64,000 nucleotides of DNA from assembly GCA_947452905.1 (NCBI GenBank), contig CANGEP010000009.1, positions 33,935-97,934 on the forward strand. The letters run 5' to 3'. The translations under genes were made by a program, and so were the position numbers. Shown piece by piece: positions 1 through 9,376 of this stretch (within the stretch, counting starts at the first letter, position 1; each line of letters begins with the position of its first letter). This DNA comes from Bacteroidota bacterium. Its GTDB lineage: Bacteria > Bacteroidota > Bacteroidia > Chitinophagales > Chitinophagaceae. The notes beneath the pieces were generated by a model. The model had not been told where the DNA came from, did no database searches, and was given only the letters and a program-made list of their open reading frames with translations.

Positions 1-21
1 TTGATCAAAATATTAATTATT

Positions 22-1080
22 TTATTTATACATAAAGTATAGAATAGCAATAATTAATGACAATATTATGCCCATTAGTAACCCAGTATACCATTTTACC
101 TCCTCTCTTTCGAGGGGGAAAACCGGACTATCCACTATTTGCACCGTGGGGGTTTCTTGAATTAAGGAGGCTTTTGATACCTCAAGGTTTTTCATAAGCT
201 CGGCATATATAGTGCTTAACACCATCTTGTCGCGTTGTGAAATTTCAGAGTAAACAGGCGCATTAATATCGGCCGGATTTACATTTAACAACATTCGAGC
301 ATCTTCGGTGGCACTATAAGTACGCTTATTTAAGATAAATGAGATGCTATCGGTTCTCTTTTGTAAACGATCTACATTTTTTTGTAAGCGACTTGTTTTT
401 GCTTTCACATAAAAGTCGGTAGCAATTTTTAAAATGCGCTCAGTAATTAATTTGCTTAATAATTCGTCCTTGGTATTAATATTCACTTTAAAGAAGCCTA
501 ATTTTTTATCTGGCTTATCTACACCAAGTTCTTTTTCTTCGATGCGTTTTATAATCACTTTAAGCAAACTATCTTGTAATCGAAGGTCTTTATCGGGCTT
601 AGCAAAATATACAAGTCGTCCAATTTTTGAATTCCCTTCCCAACTAGTTCTTAATTTATACACATCGGCATACTTATCGGCTAAAGAATAATTACTATCT
701 GCACCATAAGGGGATTTTAAACAAATGGACATAAAGTTATTGCTCTTTAACAAAGCAAGTACATTATCGCCCGATAACACAGTATTACCTGCACCTGTAA
801 TACTAGCAATATCAATACCCAAAGAGCCGCCAAGTGAAGATAAAGCGCCACCACCACTCATTCCTTTTCCTTCCTCTACAATAAAAGTAATTTCGGATTT
901 ATAACGAACTGGTTTTAAATAACTATAACTTAAACCTAATAATGCGCCAACAACAGCTACTAAAATTAATATTTTTTGCTTTGCTTTGGCAATAGCAAAA
1001 ATTTTTATTGCCCAATCGCGTATCCAATTCGTAAACGAAAAAGGAGCTTCGTAAGGATAGGAAGAGTTATCGCTTTGCAT
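22..1080 (-). CDS. Wzz/GumC-like polysaccharide chain-length determinant protein
   Basis: Inner-membrane co-polymerase expected to set polymer length and link Wzy to the outer-membrane exporter. The 352-residue protein has a cytosolic N-terminus, one membrane helix at about residues 36-55, a large periplasmic part with coiled-coil-prone helices (about 225-255 and 285-310), and a second helix at about 330-350 preceded by a proline-containing stretch (SPVFPLERE). This is the Wzz topology. The C-terminal tyrosine-kinase domain of Wzc/BY-kinases is absent. It lies 16 nt downstream of the SLBB export gene and is the last gene of the cluster inside the window. Family call is firm; its effect on chain length is inferred. 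Confidence 0.85.
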   Translation of the reverse strand: MQSDNSSYPYEAPFSFTNWIRDWAIKIFAIAKAKQKILILVAVVGALLGLSYSYLKPVRYKSEITFIVEEGKGMSGGGALSSLGGSLGIDIASITGAGNTVLSGDNVLALLKSNNFMSICLKSPYGADSNYSLADKYADVYKLRTSWEGNSKIGRLVYFAKPDKDLRLQDSLLKVIIKRIEEKELGVDKPDKKLGFFKVNINTKDELLSKLITERILKIATDFYVKAKTSRLQKNVDRLQKRTDSISFILNKRTYSATEDARMLLNVNPADINAPVYSEISQRDKMVLSTIYAELMKNLEVSKASLIQETPTVQIVDSPVFPLEREEVKWYTGLLMGIILSLIIAILYFMYK

Positions 1081-1096
1081 GCTAAAGTTTTCTTTA

Positions 1097-3385
1097 TTAT
1101 AATTTTAAAATAGCTGCCATACTTACTAATGCAGATACGATGGTTGTAATTGCAGATAGTTCGGCAATCGACAACCCTTTTTGTCCCTCTGGCACTTCGG
1201 GTACAATAATTTTACTACCGGGTGTTACCGTTGGATAAAAACGTAAAAATAAAAAGCGTTTTTGTTTTTTATTAATACCATTCCCATACTGTATATAGGC
1301 TTTAGCCAAGCTAGCTCTATTTTTTAAACCACCGGCAGCTGAGATATAAGATTTAAAGCTACTCGACTCGTATCTAGTAATTTGAGGACTATATACGGCA
1401 CCAGTGATTTCCACAAATGGGTCGTTTCTTGAAATAAATAAACTATCCCCAGGTAATAAAGGAAGGGATAAATCACGTGAATTATTTTCATTTAAATTAA
1501 CACCAATCAAAACGCCTTTACGATAAACTTGTAAATCCTTTAAAGAGCCAAATTTAGTAAGCCCTCCAGCTCTTTGTAAAATATTTTCGATGGTTTCGTT
1601 TCTTTTTTCGATGGCATAATTACCTGGAAACAAAACCTCACCCGATACTTTGATATCCCCTAAAAAAACAGAGTTTAACAAACGTGGCACATAAATATAA
1701 TCCTGTGCTTGTAGTTTAAATTGATTATCGTTAGAACTTAAGTTAGAATCTAATTCAAGTTTAATAATATCTACCAATTGATTTTCTAAGGAGTCGGTTC
1801 TGCTTTTTTTGATTCTCGAAAGCTCTACTCTATGATAAGCAGCGTCTTTCATAAAACCACCACTCATGGCAATTACATCTTGAATTTGCATACCTTCTCT
1901 AAATACCATTCTACCTGGTGTACGCACATGTCCTTCGATATTAATATACTGTACCTCTTCTAAGTCTTGCTTGGCATATATTTGAACAGAATCTTCTCTT
2001 TCTAAAATAAAATCATTTCCTGCCATTACTTTATTTAAATCCACCGACAACATTTGTCTTTCTCTATTTGCAGTTAATCTTTTTACTGTTGCCCTTGCCA
2101 TAAAAGCATCAATTCTTAATCCATCCGCTTTTTTGATAACTGCAGCTAAGCTTAAACCTTTGGTAAATCCATAATCTCCAGGACGATATACAGCCCCATT
2201 AATACTTACCTTATTTTCAAATAAAGGCAATTGCTTTTCGGCATAAATTGAATCCGCTTGCATTGGTAAATAATTCGCAAAAACATTGGACTCTATATCT
2301 TTGTATGTTTTTTCACGTCCATTTCTTTGAACCACTTTTAAACGATCTGTAAAGGCTAAATCATTGAAACCTCCAGCAAATGCTAGCGCCTGTGCTAAGG
2401 TTTCATTTTGTTTTAGTTCATAAATTGCTGGTCTTTTAACTTGTCCCGAAAATTCAACTCTTTTAAAATATGGTGGATACACAATTACATCCTGATCCTC
2501 TAATCGAATATCCTCGGGCATTTTGCCAGTTTGTAAAAATTCATACAAGTCGATACTCGCAATTTGTTTGTTATTGCGCATTAATCTAATATCTCTCAAA
2601 GATCCATTTTCGGTTGGCCCTCCGGATGTATATAAGGCGTTAAAAATAGAAGATAATGCAGAAATCTGATAAGCACCAGGGCGCTCCGCCTCACCAATAA
2701 TAGTAACTCGAACAGTTCGATATGAGTTTAAAGTGATGCTTAAATGAGTTTGATTAGTTTTGAGTGCAGGATAAGATTTTGCCATTTTAGAAAAAATCCT
2801 TTCTCTAGCTTTTTCGATAGTCAACCCATTTATATTTACTAAACCAACATAGGGAATATTGATGTTTCCATCTGGACTCACTCTTGCGAGTATTTCGGTT
2901 TCATTTAATCCTGTGAGTGTAATATTTAATTGATCGTCCGGACCTAAAACATAAGTTTTAGGAGTTGCTATTCTTAAATTGGGTTCAAAACTTATATTAG
3001 GACTACTAAAAAAATCATAGCCGTATCGATTACTTAATTTTTTTAGCTCGGGTACTTCCAAAACCCAAGTGCTATCTCTCATAAAACCAGTAGTATCCTG
3101 TATTAAACTCGATTTAGAAAATTTTGATTTATTGGCTGTTTGTAATCCTACCAATCGCTTCTTAAATTGGCCTACTTCGCTGGGTTTAAGTCCTTTTTTA
3201 ACCAATAATTTCATCGCATCAGATTCAGAAAGCCCAGATTCGGCAGCTTGTTGCCATAATTGCATAATCTGCTGATCGGAATACTGATTAATTTTAGCAT
3301 TATTCATGTTTTGAGCGCGCAAAGGAGCACCCATGATTAAAAACACAATTAAAATGCCTATTATTTTTCCTATAAATTTGATCAT
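1097..3385 (-). CDS. SLBB-domain outer-membrane polysaccharide export protein (Wza/OPX type)
   Basis: Predicted periplasm/outer-membrane channel for exopolysaccharide. After a signal peptide ending near PLRAQ comes a helical N-terminal region, then a Poly_export domain (starts near TYVLGPDDQLNITLTGL). Six SLBB-like repeats follow, each with a G.V..PG.Y-type turn and an AGG-type motif (for example GEAERPGAY, GQVKRPAIY, GAVYRPGDY, GHVRTPGRM, GEVLFPGNY). The C-terminus ends in a hydrophobic helix (ELSAITTIVSALVSMAA), as expected for an alpha-helical outer-membrane barrel. About 760 residues is large compared with Wza (about 380), because of the extra repeats. The track starts six codons upstream (3403); the start used here puts the Met directly before the signal peptide, but either is possible. 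Confidence 0.92.
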   Translation of the reverse strand: MIKFIGKIIGILIVFLIMGAPLRAQNMNNAKINQYSDQQIMQLWQQAAESGLSESDAMKLLVKKGLKPSEVGQFKKRLVGLQTANKSKFSKSSLIQDTTGFMRDSTWVLEVPELKKLSNRYGYDFFSSPNISFEPNLRIATPKTYVLGPDDQLNITLTGLNETEILARVSPDGNINIPYVGLVNINGLTIEKARERIFSKMAKSYPALKTNQTHLSITLNSYRTVRVTIIGEAERPGAYQISALSSIFNALYTSGGPTENGSLRDIRLMRNNKQIASIDLYEFLQTGKMPEDIRLEDQDVIVYPPYFKRVEFSGQVKRPAIYELKQNETLAQALAFAGGFNDLAFTDRLKVVQRNGREKTYKDIESNVFANYLPMQADSIYAEKQLPLFENKVSINGAVYRPGDYGFTKGLSLAAVIKKADGLRIDAFMARATVKRLTANRERQMLSVDLNKVMAGNDFILEREDSVQIYAKQDLEEVQYINIEGHVRTPGRMVFREGMQIQDVIAMSGGFMKDAAYHRVELSRIKKSRTDSLENQLVDIIKLELDSNLSSNDNQFKLQAQDYIYVPRLLNSVFLGDIKVSGEVLFPGNYAIEKRNETIENILQRAGGLTKFGSLKDLQVYRKGVLIGVNLNENNSRDLSLPLLPGDSLFISRNDPFVEITGAVYSPQITRYESSSFKSYISAAGGLKNRASLAKAYIQYGNGINKKQKRFLFLRFYPTVTPGSKIIVPEVPEGQKGLSIAELSAITTIVSALVSMAAILKL

Positions 3386-3441
3386 TGTAATATACTTATA
3401 CATAGTAAAAATACAATAATTGACTCAAATAGGCTAATTGG

Positions 3442-5070
3442 CTAAAAGGCCGACCAACAAAAACCAAGGCTGGTGGTTGAATAAGAGCTTCCTTTTTGTA
3501 AATAGGGTAACTGAGCCGTTCTACTATGAATAAACTTAAAACTTACATTATTATACAACTGATAATACGCTTCCAGCCCCATTTGACTGTTTTTGTATAG
3601 TGGATCGATACCAAAACTAGGTTGAGGTTCGGCAAAATATTGATATTCAACACTGCGTTGCCCCCCTTTAAATTGATTTACATAATAGGCTTTTATCCCT
3701 GTTTTAACATTGGGTTTATAGCTAGCGCCAATATATAAGCGATCGGCGTTAGCTCCCATCCAATCGCCTAAACTATAATTAGCACTTAAATAATTTTGAG
3801 CTGGAATAAAATTGCGGTAAACGAAAGGATTTATTCGAGTATACTCTGCACTTAGCGTTAAACTAGGAAAATAAACATCGGTAATACTAGCTCCCAATTG
3901 ATACGCCCATTGATTTCTGGATTTACTTTCATTAAAAATAGACCCTACCCTTATTTCGTCTATAAAAACCTGTCCATACAAATGGGTTTTGGGTAATTGA
4001 TTACGGCTACTAAAACCCATAAATATTTGGCCATTGGCTCCCGATGAAATATTATCGCCAAACTTGCTATTGTCAAAAGCTTTAAAAAAACTTATAGGAA
4101 TTAAATAAGGCAGTTCCAACTTATCGGTATACACAATTGATTCCCCAGCATTTACTACTAAGCCCTTCATAATTTTTATTTGCACAAAATGAGTGGCTAA
4201 AAACTTAGGTATATATTGTTGCCTTTTACCTCCATAAACCGTATTGCCTAAAGAATAAGTTTGAGTAGAATCTAAAACTCCACTTTGTAACCAAGCATGC
4301 ATATAATTAAATTGCAACCACCTAGTAGGTTCATACATTAATTTTACAAACGGATAACTAGGTGCTTTATTACTTAATACAATATCACCCATTTTCCCAT
4401 ATCCTATAACATGTTGATCCTGACCCACACTCACCATGCCTTTATTAAGTTTATAATGTAGTGTTGCATTAAACTGTGCATAATTTAGTAAATTATTACT
4501 TGTAGTTTGTTTACGATTAATGCCAGGCAAAATATTATCCTGTCGCAATGAATCGTAAGCACCTGTTTCATTAACATCGCGATAATCAATTGCAAAACCC
4601 AATCGTTTTCCAGCATATCCCATTAATTGAAAACCAGATGAGAGTAAAGTACTTTTTTTATCGTACACACTTTTAGTAATTTCTATTTGCGGGTCGGCCA
4701 TGACTCTAAAGTCTTTATCTACATAAGCAAAAACTGGTGCTCCGTATTTTGGTAAATGGCCGGGGTAAGAAAAACCAGGCGCTGTTACTGTAGATTGTAA
4801 ATCATCAAAAGTATAAAGTTGAATATAAAATTCGACCTCCTTTTTTTCGAGACTACTTAGTTTTTGTTGCGATTGTAATTGAGTAAGTAAGGAATAAACT
4901 TTGGAACGTTCGAGTGGCTTTACCAAATCAAAAATCTCAATATTACCTTTTTGCGCCATTCTATTTAAAAACTCTACCACATTTTGCTGATGAGCATAAT
5001 TTTGTGCAAATAATCCTAGGCTTGCCAGTAAAGCAATAGTAAAAAAAGATATTTTAATTTTAGTAAGCAC
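3442..5070 (-). CDS. Capsule assembly Wzi family protein (copy 1)
   Basis: Predicted outer-membrane beta-barrel of the Wzi family (Caps_assemb_Wzi), which in other bacteria holds or organises capsule at the cell surface. It has a cleavable signal peptide (LLASLGLFAQ), a helical N-terminal plug-like segment (about 25-90), and then many alternating amphipathic beta strands to a C-terminus ending in an aromatic residue (CWSAF). Length 542 residues. Its start overlaps the end of the upstream sugar transferase gene by 11 nt, so translation is probably coupled. It is one of three Wzi-like genes in this locus. The exact ligand or polymer is unknown. Confidence 0.82.
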   Translation of the reverse strand: MLTKIKISFFTIALLASLGLFAQNYAHQQNVVEFLNRMAQKGNIEIFDLVKPLERSKVYSLLTQLQSQQKLSSLEKKEVEFYIQLYTFDDLQSTVTAPGFSYPGHLPKYGAPVFAYVDKDFRVMADPQIEITKSVYDKKSTLLSSGFQLMGYAGKRLGFAIDYRDVNETGAYDSLRQDNILPGINRKQTTSNNLLNYAQFNATLHYKLNKGMVSVGQDQHVIGYGKMGDIVLSNKAPSYPFVKLMYEPTRWLQFNYMHAWLQSGVLDSTQTYSLGNTVYGGKRQQYIPKFLATHFVQIKIMKGLVVNAGESIVYTDKLELPYLIPISFFKAFDNSKFGDNISSGANGQIFMGFSSRNQLPKTHLYGQVFIDEIRVGSIFNESKSRNQWAYQLGASITDVYFPSLTLSAEYTRINPFVYRNFIPAQNYLSANYSLGDWMGANADRLYIGASYKPNVKTGIKAYYVNQFKGGQRSVEYQYFAEPQPSFGIDPLYKNSQMGLEAYYQLYNNVSFKFIHSRTAQLPYLQKGSSYSTTSLGFCWSAF

Positions 5071-6445
5071 CCTGATCTCTTAACATTTTAACAATGGTCT
5101 GTAAAATAATTTGTAAGTCGAGTGTAAAGGACCAGCGATGTATATAGTATAAATCAAAATGCACTCTTTGCTCCATCTCTTCATGTGTGCGCACTTCGCC
5201 TCTGCAGCCGTTAATTTGTGCCCAGCCTGTAATACCAGGCTTAACCATATGACGTTTTAAATAATTATCTACACTCTTCATAGATGCTAAATTCATGGGC
5301 GTAGGATGGGGTCTTGGTCCTACCACCGACATTTCACCCTTTAATACATTCCAAAATTGAGGTAATTCGTCGATACTAAATTTTCTTAAAAACTTACCTA
5401 ATCTGGTAACCCTTGGATCGTTGCGGGAAGTTTGCTCGAACTGCTCCGATGCTTTTGCCAATTGCATGGTTCTAAACTTATAACAAATTATGGGTTTGTT
5501 ATTTACGCCCCATCTTTCTTGTGTATAAATGACCGAACCTCTGGAATCTAATTTAATAAGTAAGGCAATTATGGGAAATAACCACCAACCTATAAGTACA
5601 AAAAATAATAAAGAAAATAAAACATCAAAAAATGTTTTGAATAATTTGTTCTCCCATTTATCTAATGGAAGTTCATTTAAATTAATAACCGATACCAAAC
5701 CTAAATTATCTATCTCCTCTGTTTTTGTAGTTAAATCTTGTAAGGCAGGCATTAATCGCACACGCACATTAAGTTGATCACATATATCAATGCATTGTCT
5801 AATTTCAAAATTTTGCTCACTAGGTAAAGAAATAATTACTTCGTCGATAGGTTGCTTTTTTAATGCCCCCTCTAAATCAAGAATAGTACCCAACCAATGA
5901 ATAGCCGTATCCTCGATGCTTACTTCATGTATAAAACCTACACATTTATAACCATAATAAACATGTTCATTTAAAGTTTTGAAAAACTCTATCGAAGTTT
6001 TATTATAGCCCACAATTATTATAGTGTCATTTAATACACCCCCTGCAAAAGCCAAATGTTGTCTTTTACGAATAATATATTTTAAAGCAATAGATAAGCC
6101 AAAATTGAAGCTGATAAAATAACTAAACCTAAATAAATCACTATACCCCGACTTAGTTAAAAACAAAAAAGCACTTAATAAAATAACAAAAAGTGCATTG
6201 GTATAAATATTAAATAAAATTTCCTCGGGAAATTTTTTATAAATACGATTTCGATATAAACGACATTCATGAGCCGATAAAAACCAAACCCCTAATACTA
6301 ATACAATAAATAAAAAATCGGTAAGTGTTCTAGGAAAAACAAATGCATTGTGCTTTACAAAAACCGCCAACATAAGCGAAAAAAGCAAACTAAAGGCATC
6401 GATGCTTATTTGGGTTTTTTTATAATAACGTTGATTCCAATTCAT
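5060..6445 (-). CDS. Undecaprenyl-phosphate sugar-1-phosphate transferase (WcaJ-like)
   Basis: Initiating enzyme: moves a sugar-1-phosphate from a nucleotide sugar to undecaprenyl phosphate, starting the repeat unit at the inner membrane. The 461-residue protein has four N-terminal membrane helices (about 15-130), a Rossmann-like CoA_binding_3 region (about 140-245), a fifth helix (about 270-295), and the C-terminal bacterial sugar transferase domain. Hallmarks are YKFRTM, SIDELPQFWNVLKGEMSVVG, PRPHP and KPGITGWAQING. This is the polyisoprenyl-phosphate hexose-1-phosphate transferase architecture. The sugar is not predictable. It lies 4 nt after the DUF1972 glycosyltransferase. Confidence 0.93.
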   Translation of the reverse strand: MNWNQRYYKKTQISIDAFSLLFSLMLAVFVKHNAFVFPRTLTDFLFIVLVLGVWFLSAHECRLYRNRIYKKFPEEILFNIYTNALFVILLSAFLFLTKSGYSDLFRFSYFISFNFGLSIALKYIIRKRQHLAFAGGVLNDTIIIVGYNKTSIEFFKTLNEHVYYGYKCVGFIHEVSIEDTAIHWLGTILDLEGALKKQPIDEVIISLPSEQNFEIRQCIDICDQLNVRVRLMPALQDLTTKTEEIDNLGLVSVINLNELPLDKWENKLFKTFFDVLFSLLFFVLIGWWLFPIIALLIKLDSRGSVIYTQERWGVNNKPIICYKFRTMQLAKASEQFEQTSRNDPRVTRLGKFLRKFSIDELPQFWNVLKGEMSVVGPRPHPTPMNLASMKSVDNYLKRHMVKPGITGWAQINGCRGEVRTHEEMEQRVHFDLYYIHRWSFTLDLQIILQTIVKMLRDQGAY

Positions 6446-6449
6446 TCAC

Positions 6450-7592
6450 CTAATTTTTACTCCTTTTACGGGCTATTTCTTTCAGATGATAAAGATATAA
6501 ATTGGTGACCGTATCCCAAGTGTATTTTTCGGTTATTCCATTGGTAATGAGTGCTCTTCTATGGCTAATGGCTTCTGTATTTAGTTCGGCCCAGTTAAAC
6601 CATTGGGTTATACTTGGTCCATTTTTTTGAAAATAATACCCCAATTGGTCGTTTTGTAAAACCTCCCTACTAAAAACGGTGTCTAAAGCGGCAATCGCAC
6701 AGCCATTGGCCATAGCTTTTAATAAAGTAGGATTGGTACCCCCAAACTCATGCCCATGTAAATAAGCATAACAATATTTATATAAACTTGCTAGTGTATG
6801 AGCGTTACGTACATAACCTGTAAAAATTAAACGGGGGTCGGACATGGCCCTAATTTTATCGGCATAGGCGTCAGCATAAGGTACATCGCCCACAATGACT
6901 AATTTTTTAGTACTATGGGATTGTATAAATCCTTCTATTAAAATATCGGCATTATTATCGGGAATCATTCTGCCCACAATTAAATAATAATCCCTTTCTT
7001 GTAAATGCCAATCTTGCAAATACGAAATTTGCGCACCCTCATTACTATCAGCACCATAGGTAATGACCACCGACTTGGCCCCAAATTCTTGTAAATAAAT
7101 GGCTTGCATGGCATCAGCGTCGGTAACTAAGACATCATTAAATTTTACCGCCATCTTTGCTGCCCATTTAAAATAACGGGCACCCAATCCTTTCCATTTG
7201 GGTCTTAACCATTCTAGCCCATCCACATTCATTAAGGTTGGCTTACCGAATATTTTAGTAATAAGGCCAAAAGGACCATTAGAAACATTTAATACTAATA
7301 CAGCATCAGCTTTTGAAAAAACTACATGCCAAAAAGCCATAAAAGAGTGTATGGGCTGGCTTAATACTTTTGATTTTATAGTGGGTATATACACCAAACG
7401 AATACCATTTATGATGGCAGGTTTTTGCGCAAACAAATAAGCATGACAATATACCGTTACCTGAACGCCCTGGGCGGAGAGTTTTTCGGCCAAAGCTTTT
7501 ACCAATGTTTCATAACCACTATACACATAGGGATAACCCCTGGATCCTATAATGGCAATTTTAAAGGGAGTAGCTTCAGTTTTCGAAGACAT
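6450..7592 (-). CDS. Glycosyltransferase with DUF1972/rhamnosyltransferase-type N-terminus
   Basis: GT-B glycosyltransferase expected to add a sugar to the lipid-linked repeat unit in the cytosol. The N-terminus IAIIGSRGYPYVYSGYETLV is typical of the DUF1972 family. The C-terminal half carries a GT4-like donor site: LIVGRMIPDNNADILIEGF, then HGHEFGGTNPTLLKAMANGC with the acidic residue replaced by the GGTNPTLLKAMA variant common in this family. The ORF track begins at 7622. The Met at 7592 (MSSKTEATPFK) is preferred because it directly precedes the Rossmann strand and reduces overlap with the upstream gene to 17 nt. Acceptor and donor sugars are unknown. Confidence 0.88.
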   Translation of the reverse strand: MSSKTEATPFKIAIIGSRGYPYVYSGYETLVKALAEKLSAQGVQVTVYCHAYLFAQKPAIINGIRLVYIPTIKSKVLSQPIHSFMAFWHVVFSKADAVLVLNVSNGPFGLITKIFGKPTLMNVDGLEWLRPKWKGLGARYFKWAAKMAVKFNDVLVTDADAMQAIYLQEFGAKSVVITYGADSNEGAQISYLQDWHLQERDYYLIVGRMIPDNNADILIEGFIQSHSTKKLVIVGDVPYADAYADKIRAMSDPRLIFTGYVRNAHTLASLYKYCYAYLHGHEFGGTNPTLLKAMANGCAIAALDTVFSREVLQNDQLGYYFQKNGPSITQWFNWAELNTEAISHRRALITNGITEKYTWDTVTNLYLYHLKEIARKRSKN

Positions 7593-8688
7593 GTAAAATA
7601 TTATTTTCAAAAGCAGCAGCACTAAAAAACGCTTGTACTCTTTTTTGTCCCGCTTGCCCTAATTTTTTTCTGGTTTCTAAAGGCAAGATACTACCAATTT
7701 TTGTAGCAGCTTCCTCCACATTGGATAAAGGTAAAAAAATACCATTATCGCTAATCATTTCAAGTGCGCCTCCTTGTGCAGTGGCAGCCACAGGAAGCCC
7801 ATACATCATAGCTTCTAGCACTACAGTGGGGAGTGGATCGGGTAATTGCGAAGGCAAAATTAACAGGTCGATAGACCTATAAAAAATATCCATTTCCTTT
7901 TCAAAACCAATATAAAATACACGTGTATGTAAATGATGTTCATTTATAAACGCTTTCATCTCCTCCAATAAATATTCATAGCCCGAAAATGGATCACCAC
8001 TTATGATAAAATAAAGAGGTGCATTTTGGTTTTCATTGGCAATTAAAGTTTTTGCTATTTGCAAAAAATATTGTTGGCCCTTCCAATAATGTATTCTTGC
8101 AGCCATTCCAATAATAATAGCATTATCAGCAATAGCATATTGCGCTCTATAATTTTGTTTATTACTTATCGCTAAAGGCTCAATGCCATTATATACTAAT
8201 ATTCCCATACCCCAATGTGTTTGCACTGACTTGGATACCACAATAATTTTTTGAGCCCAATTGCGCATACACCATTTTATGAGGGCATGTAAAAAAAAGG
8301 GCTTTTCGATTATTTCATGAATATGCCAAATATGTTTGATCTTATTTTTTTTAGCCAAATAACCGCCTATTAAAACTGCAGCCGTATTGGAATAGATACA
8401 ATCAATATTTTCATTTTGGAGTATGAATTGTAATTGCTTACTTGCTATACTCCATTTTTGAATTCTATTAATTATGCCAAGCGGGGTAAAATATTTACGC
8501 CTAAGAATACCCAAATTAACAATATGAACCGAAATATTATTTTGTGTTAAAGCCTCTGAAAGTGGACCTGCAGCCGAAAGTACTACAGTGCAATGATGTC
8601 CTTTTTGATGGAGTAATTGTACAGTTTGTAAAAATATTTTACTAGCCCCATACATGTCTGAGGAACCATGTAATAATAAAATACGCAT
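7576..8688 (-). CDS. Glycosyltransferase family 4 protein
   Basis: Predicted retaining GT-B glycosyltransferase of the exopolysaccharide pathway. The N-terminal domain starts MRILLLHGSSDMYGASKIF, with the glycine-rich acceptor-side loop. The C-terminal domain has the donor-binding segment DPLPTVVLEAMMYGLPV with the conserved Glu, followed by the AQGGALEMI loop. Length 370 residues is normal for GT4. Its ATG overlaps the TAA of the acyltransferase by one base (TAATG), so the two are probably translationally coupled. Its 3' end overlaps the next glycosyltransferase. Specificity is not predictable. Confidence 0.9.
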   Translation of the reverse strand: MRILLLHGSSDMYGASKIFLQTVQLLHQKGHHCTVVLSAAGPLSEALTQNNISVHIVNLGILRRKYFTPLGIINRIQKWSIASKQLQFILQNENIDCIYSNTAAVLIGGYLAKKNKIKHIWHIHEIIEKPFFLHALIKWCMRNWAQKIIVVSKSVQTHWGMGILVYNGIEPLAISNKQNYRAQYAIADNAIIIGMAARIHYWKGQQYFLQIAKTLIANENQNAPLYFIISGDPFSGYEYLLEEMKAFINEHHLHTRVFYIGFEKEMDIFYRSIDLLILPSQLPDPLPTVVLEAMMYGLPVAATAQGGALEMISDNGIFLPLSNVEEAATKIGSILPLETRKKLGQAGQKRVQAFFSAAAFENNILHVFEN

Positions 8689-9359
8689 TACCCTTTTCTT
8701 GATTTAATAAATTTTGCAGGTACCCCAGCCATTACAGAATAAGGAGCCACATCTTCATTCACCACCGATCCTGCGGCAATCACCGAACCTCTGCCAATAG
8801 TAACACCTGCAAGAATTACGGAGTTGGCAGCTATCCAACAATCATCCTCAATGACCACTTCTTTTTTAACCACACCTTGCGATTTAATAGTTATATCGGT
8901 ATTGGCAAACACATGGTTTTCTGCATATATACTTACCCTTGGCGCTAACATAACATTATTGCCAATAGTAATTTTTCCAGAACAACCTATATAATTATAA
9001 GGTCCAATATTAGAATGATTCCCTATTATTAATCCATCTCCAACAGGACCTCCATAAATATTGGAGGGTCTAATAATGGCATATTTTCCTATGGAAACTC
9101 TATCGCCTAAAACAATGCCATGAGTGGCCAAACAATTTATTTCGGCGCCATCCTCAATAATGGTATCAGCACCTACAAATAATTTGCTTGCATATAAAAT
9201 AGACACGTTTTTACCAATCAATAATTTTCCTTTTACCGATCCGATAAAAAAACGTTTACATAAGCCTCTCAAAAAAAAGAAGCTTACATAATAGTAGGTG
9301 CTAATTTTAGAAAAAAAAGAATAGCCTTGTTTAAATTTTTCGTTTTGCGAACTGCTCAT
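8688..9359 (-). CDS. Hexapeptide-repeat acyltransferase (LbH family)
   Basis: Probably O-acetylates or otherwise acylates a sugar of the repeat unit. The 223-residue protein is built of left-handed beta-helix hexapeptide repeats (runs such as IGKNVSI, IGNHSNIGPYNYIG, IGNNVMLAPRVSI, IEDDCWIAANSVILAGVTIG). It ends with the GSVIAAGSVVNEDVAPYSVMAGVPAKFI signature of the maltose/galactoside/WbbJ-type O-acetyltransferase group. A short N-terminal hydrophobic stretch (YYVSFFFLRGL) may contact the membrane. It sits between two GT4 genes, 17 nt after the upstream one. Acetyl-CoA as donor is inferred from the family. Confidence 0.9.
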   Translation of the reverse strand: MSSSQNEKFKQGYSFFSKISTYYYVSFFFLRGLCKRFFIGSVKGKLLIGKNVSILYASKLFVGADTIIEDGAEINCLATHGIVLGDRVSIGKYAIIRPSNIYGGPVGDGLIIGNHSNIGPYNYIGCSGKITIGNNVMLAPRVSIYAENHVFANTDITIKSQGVVKKEVVIEDDCWIAANSVILAGVTIGRGSVIAAGSVVNEDVAPYSVMAGVPAKFIKSRKG

Positions 9360-9376
9360 AGCAAGTCAAAAATAAC

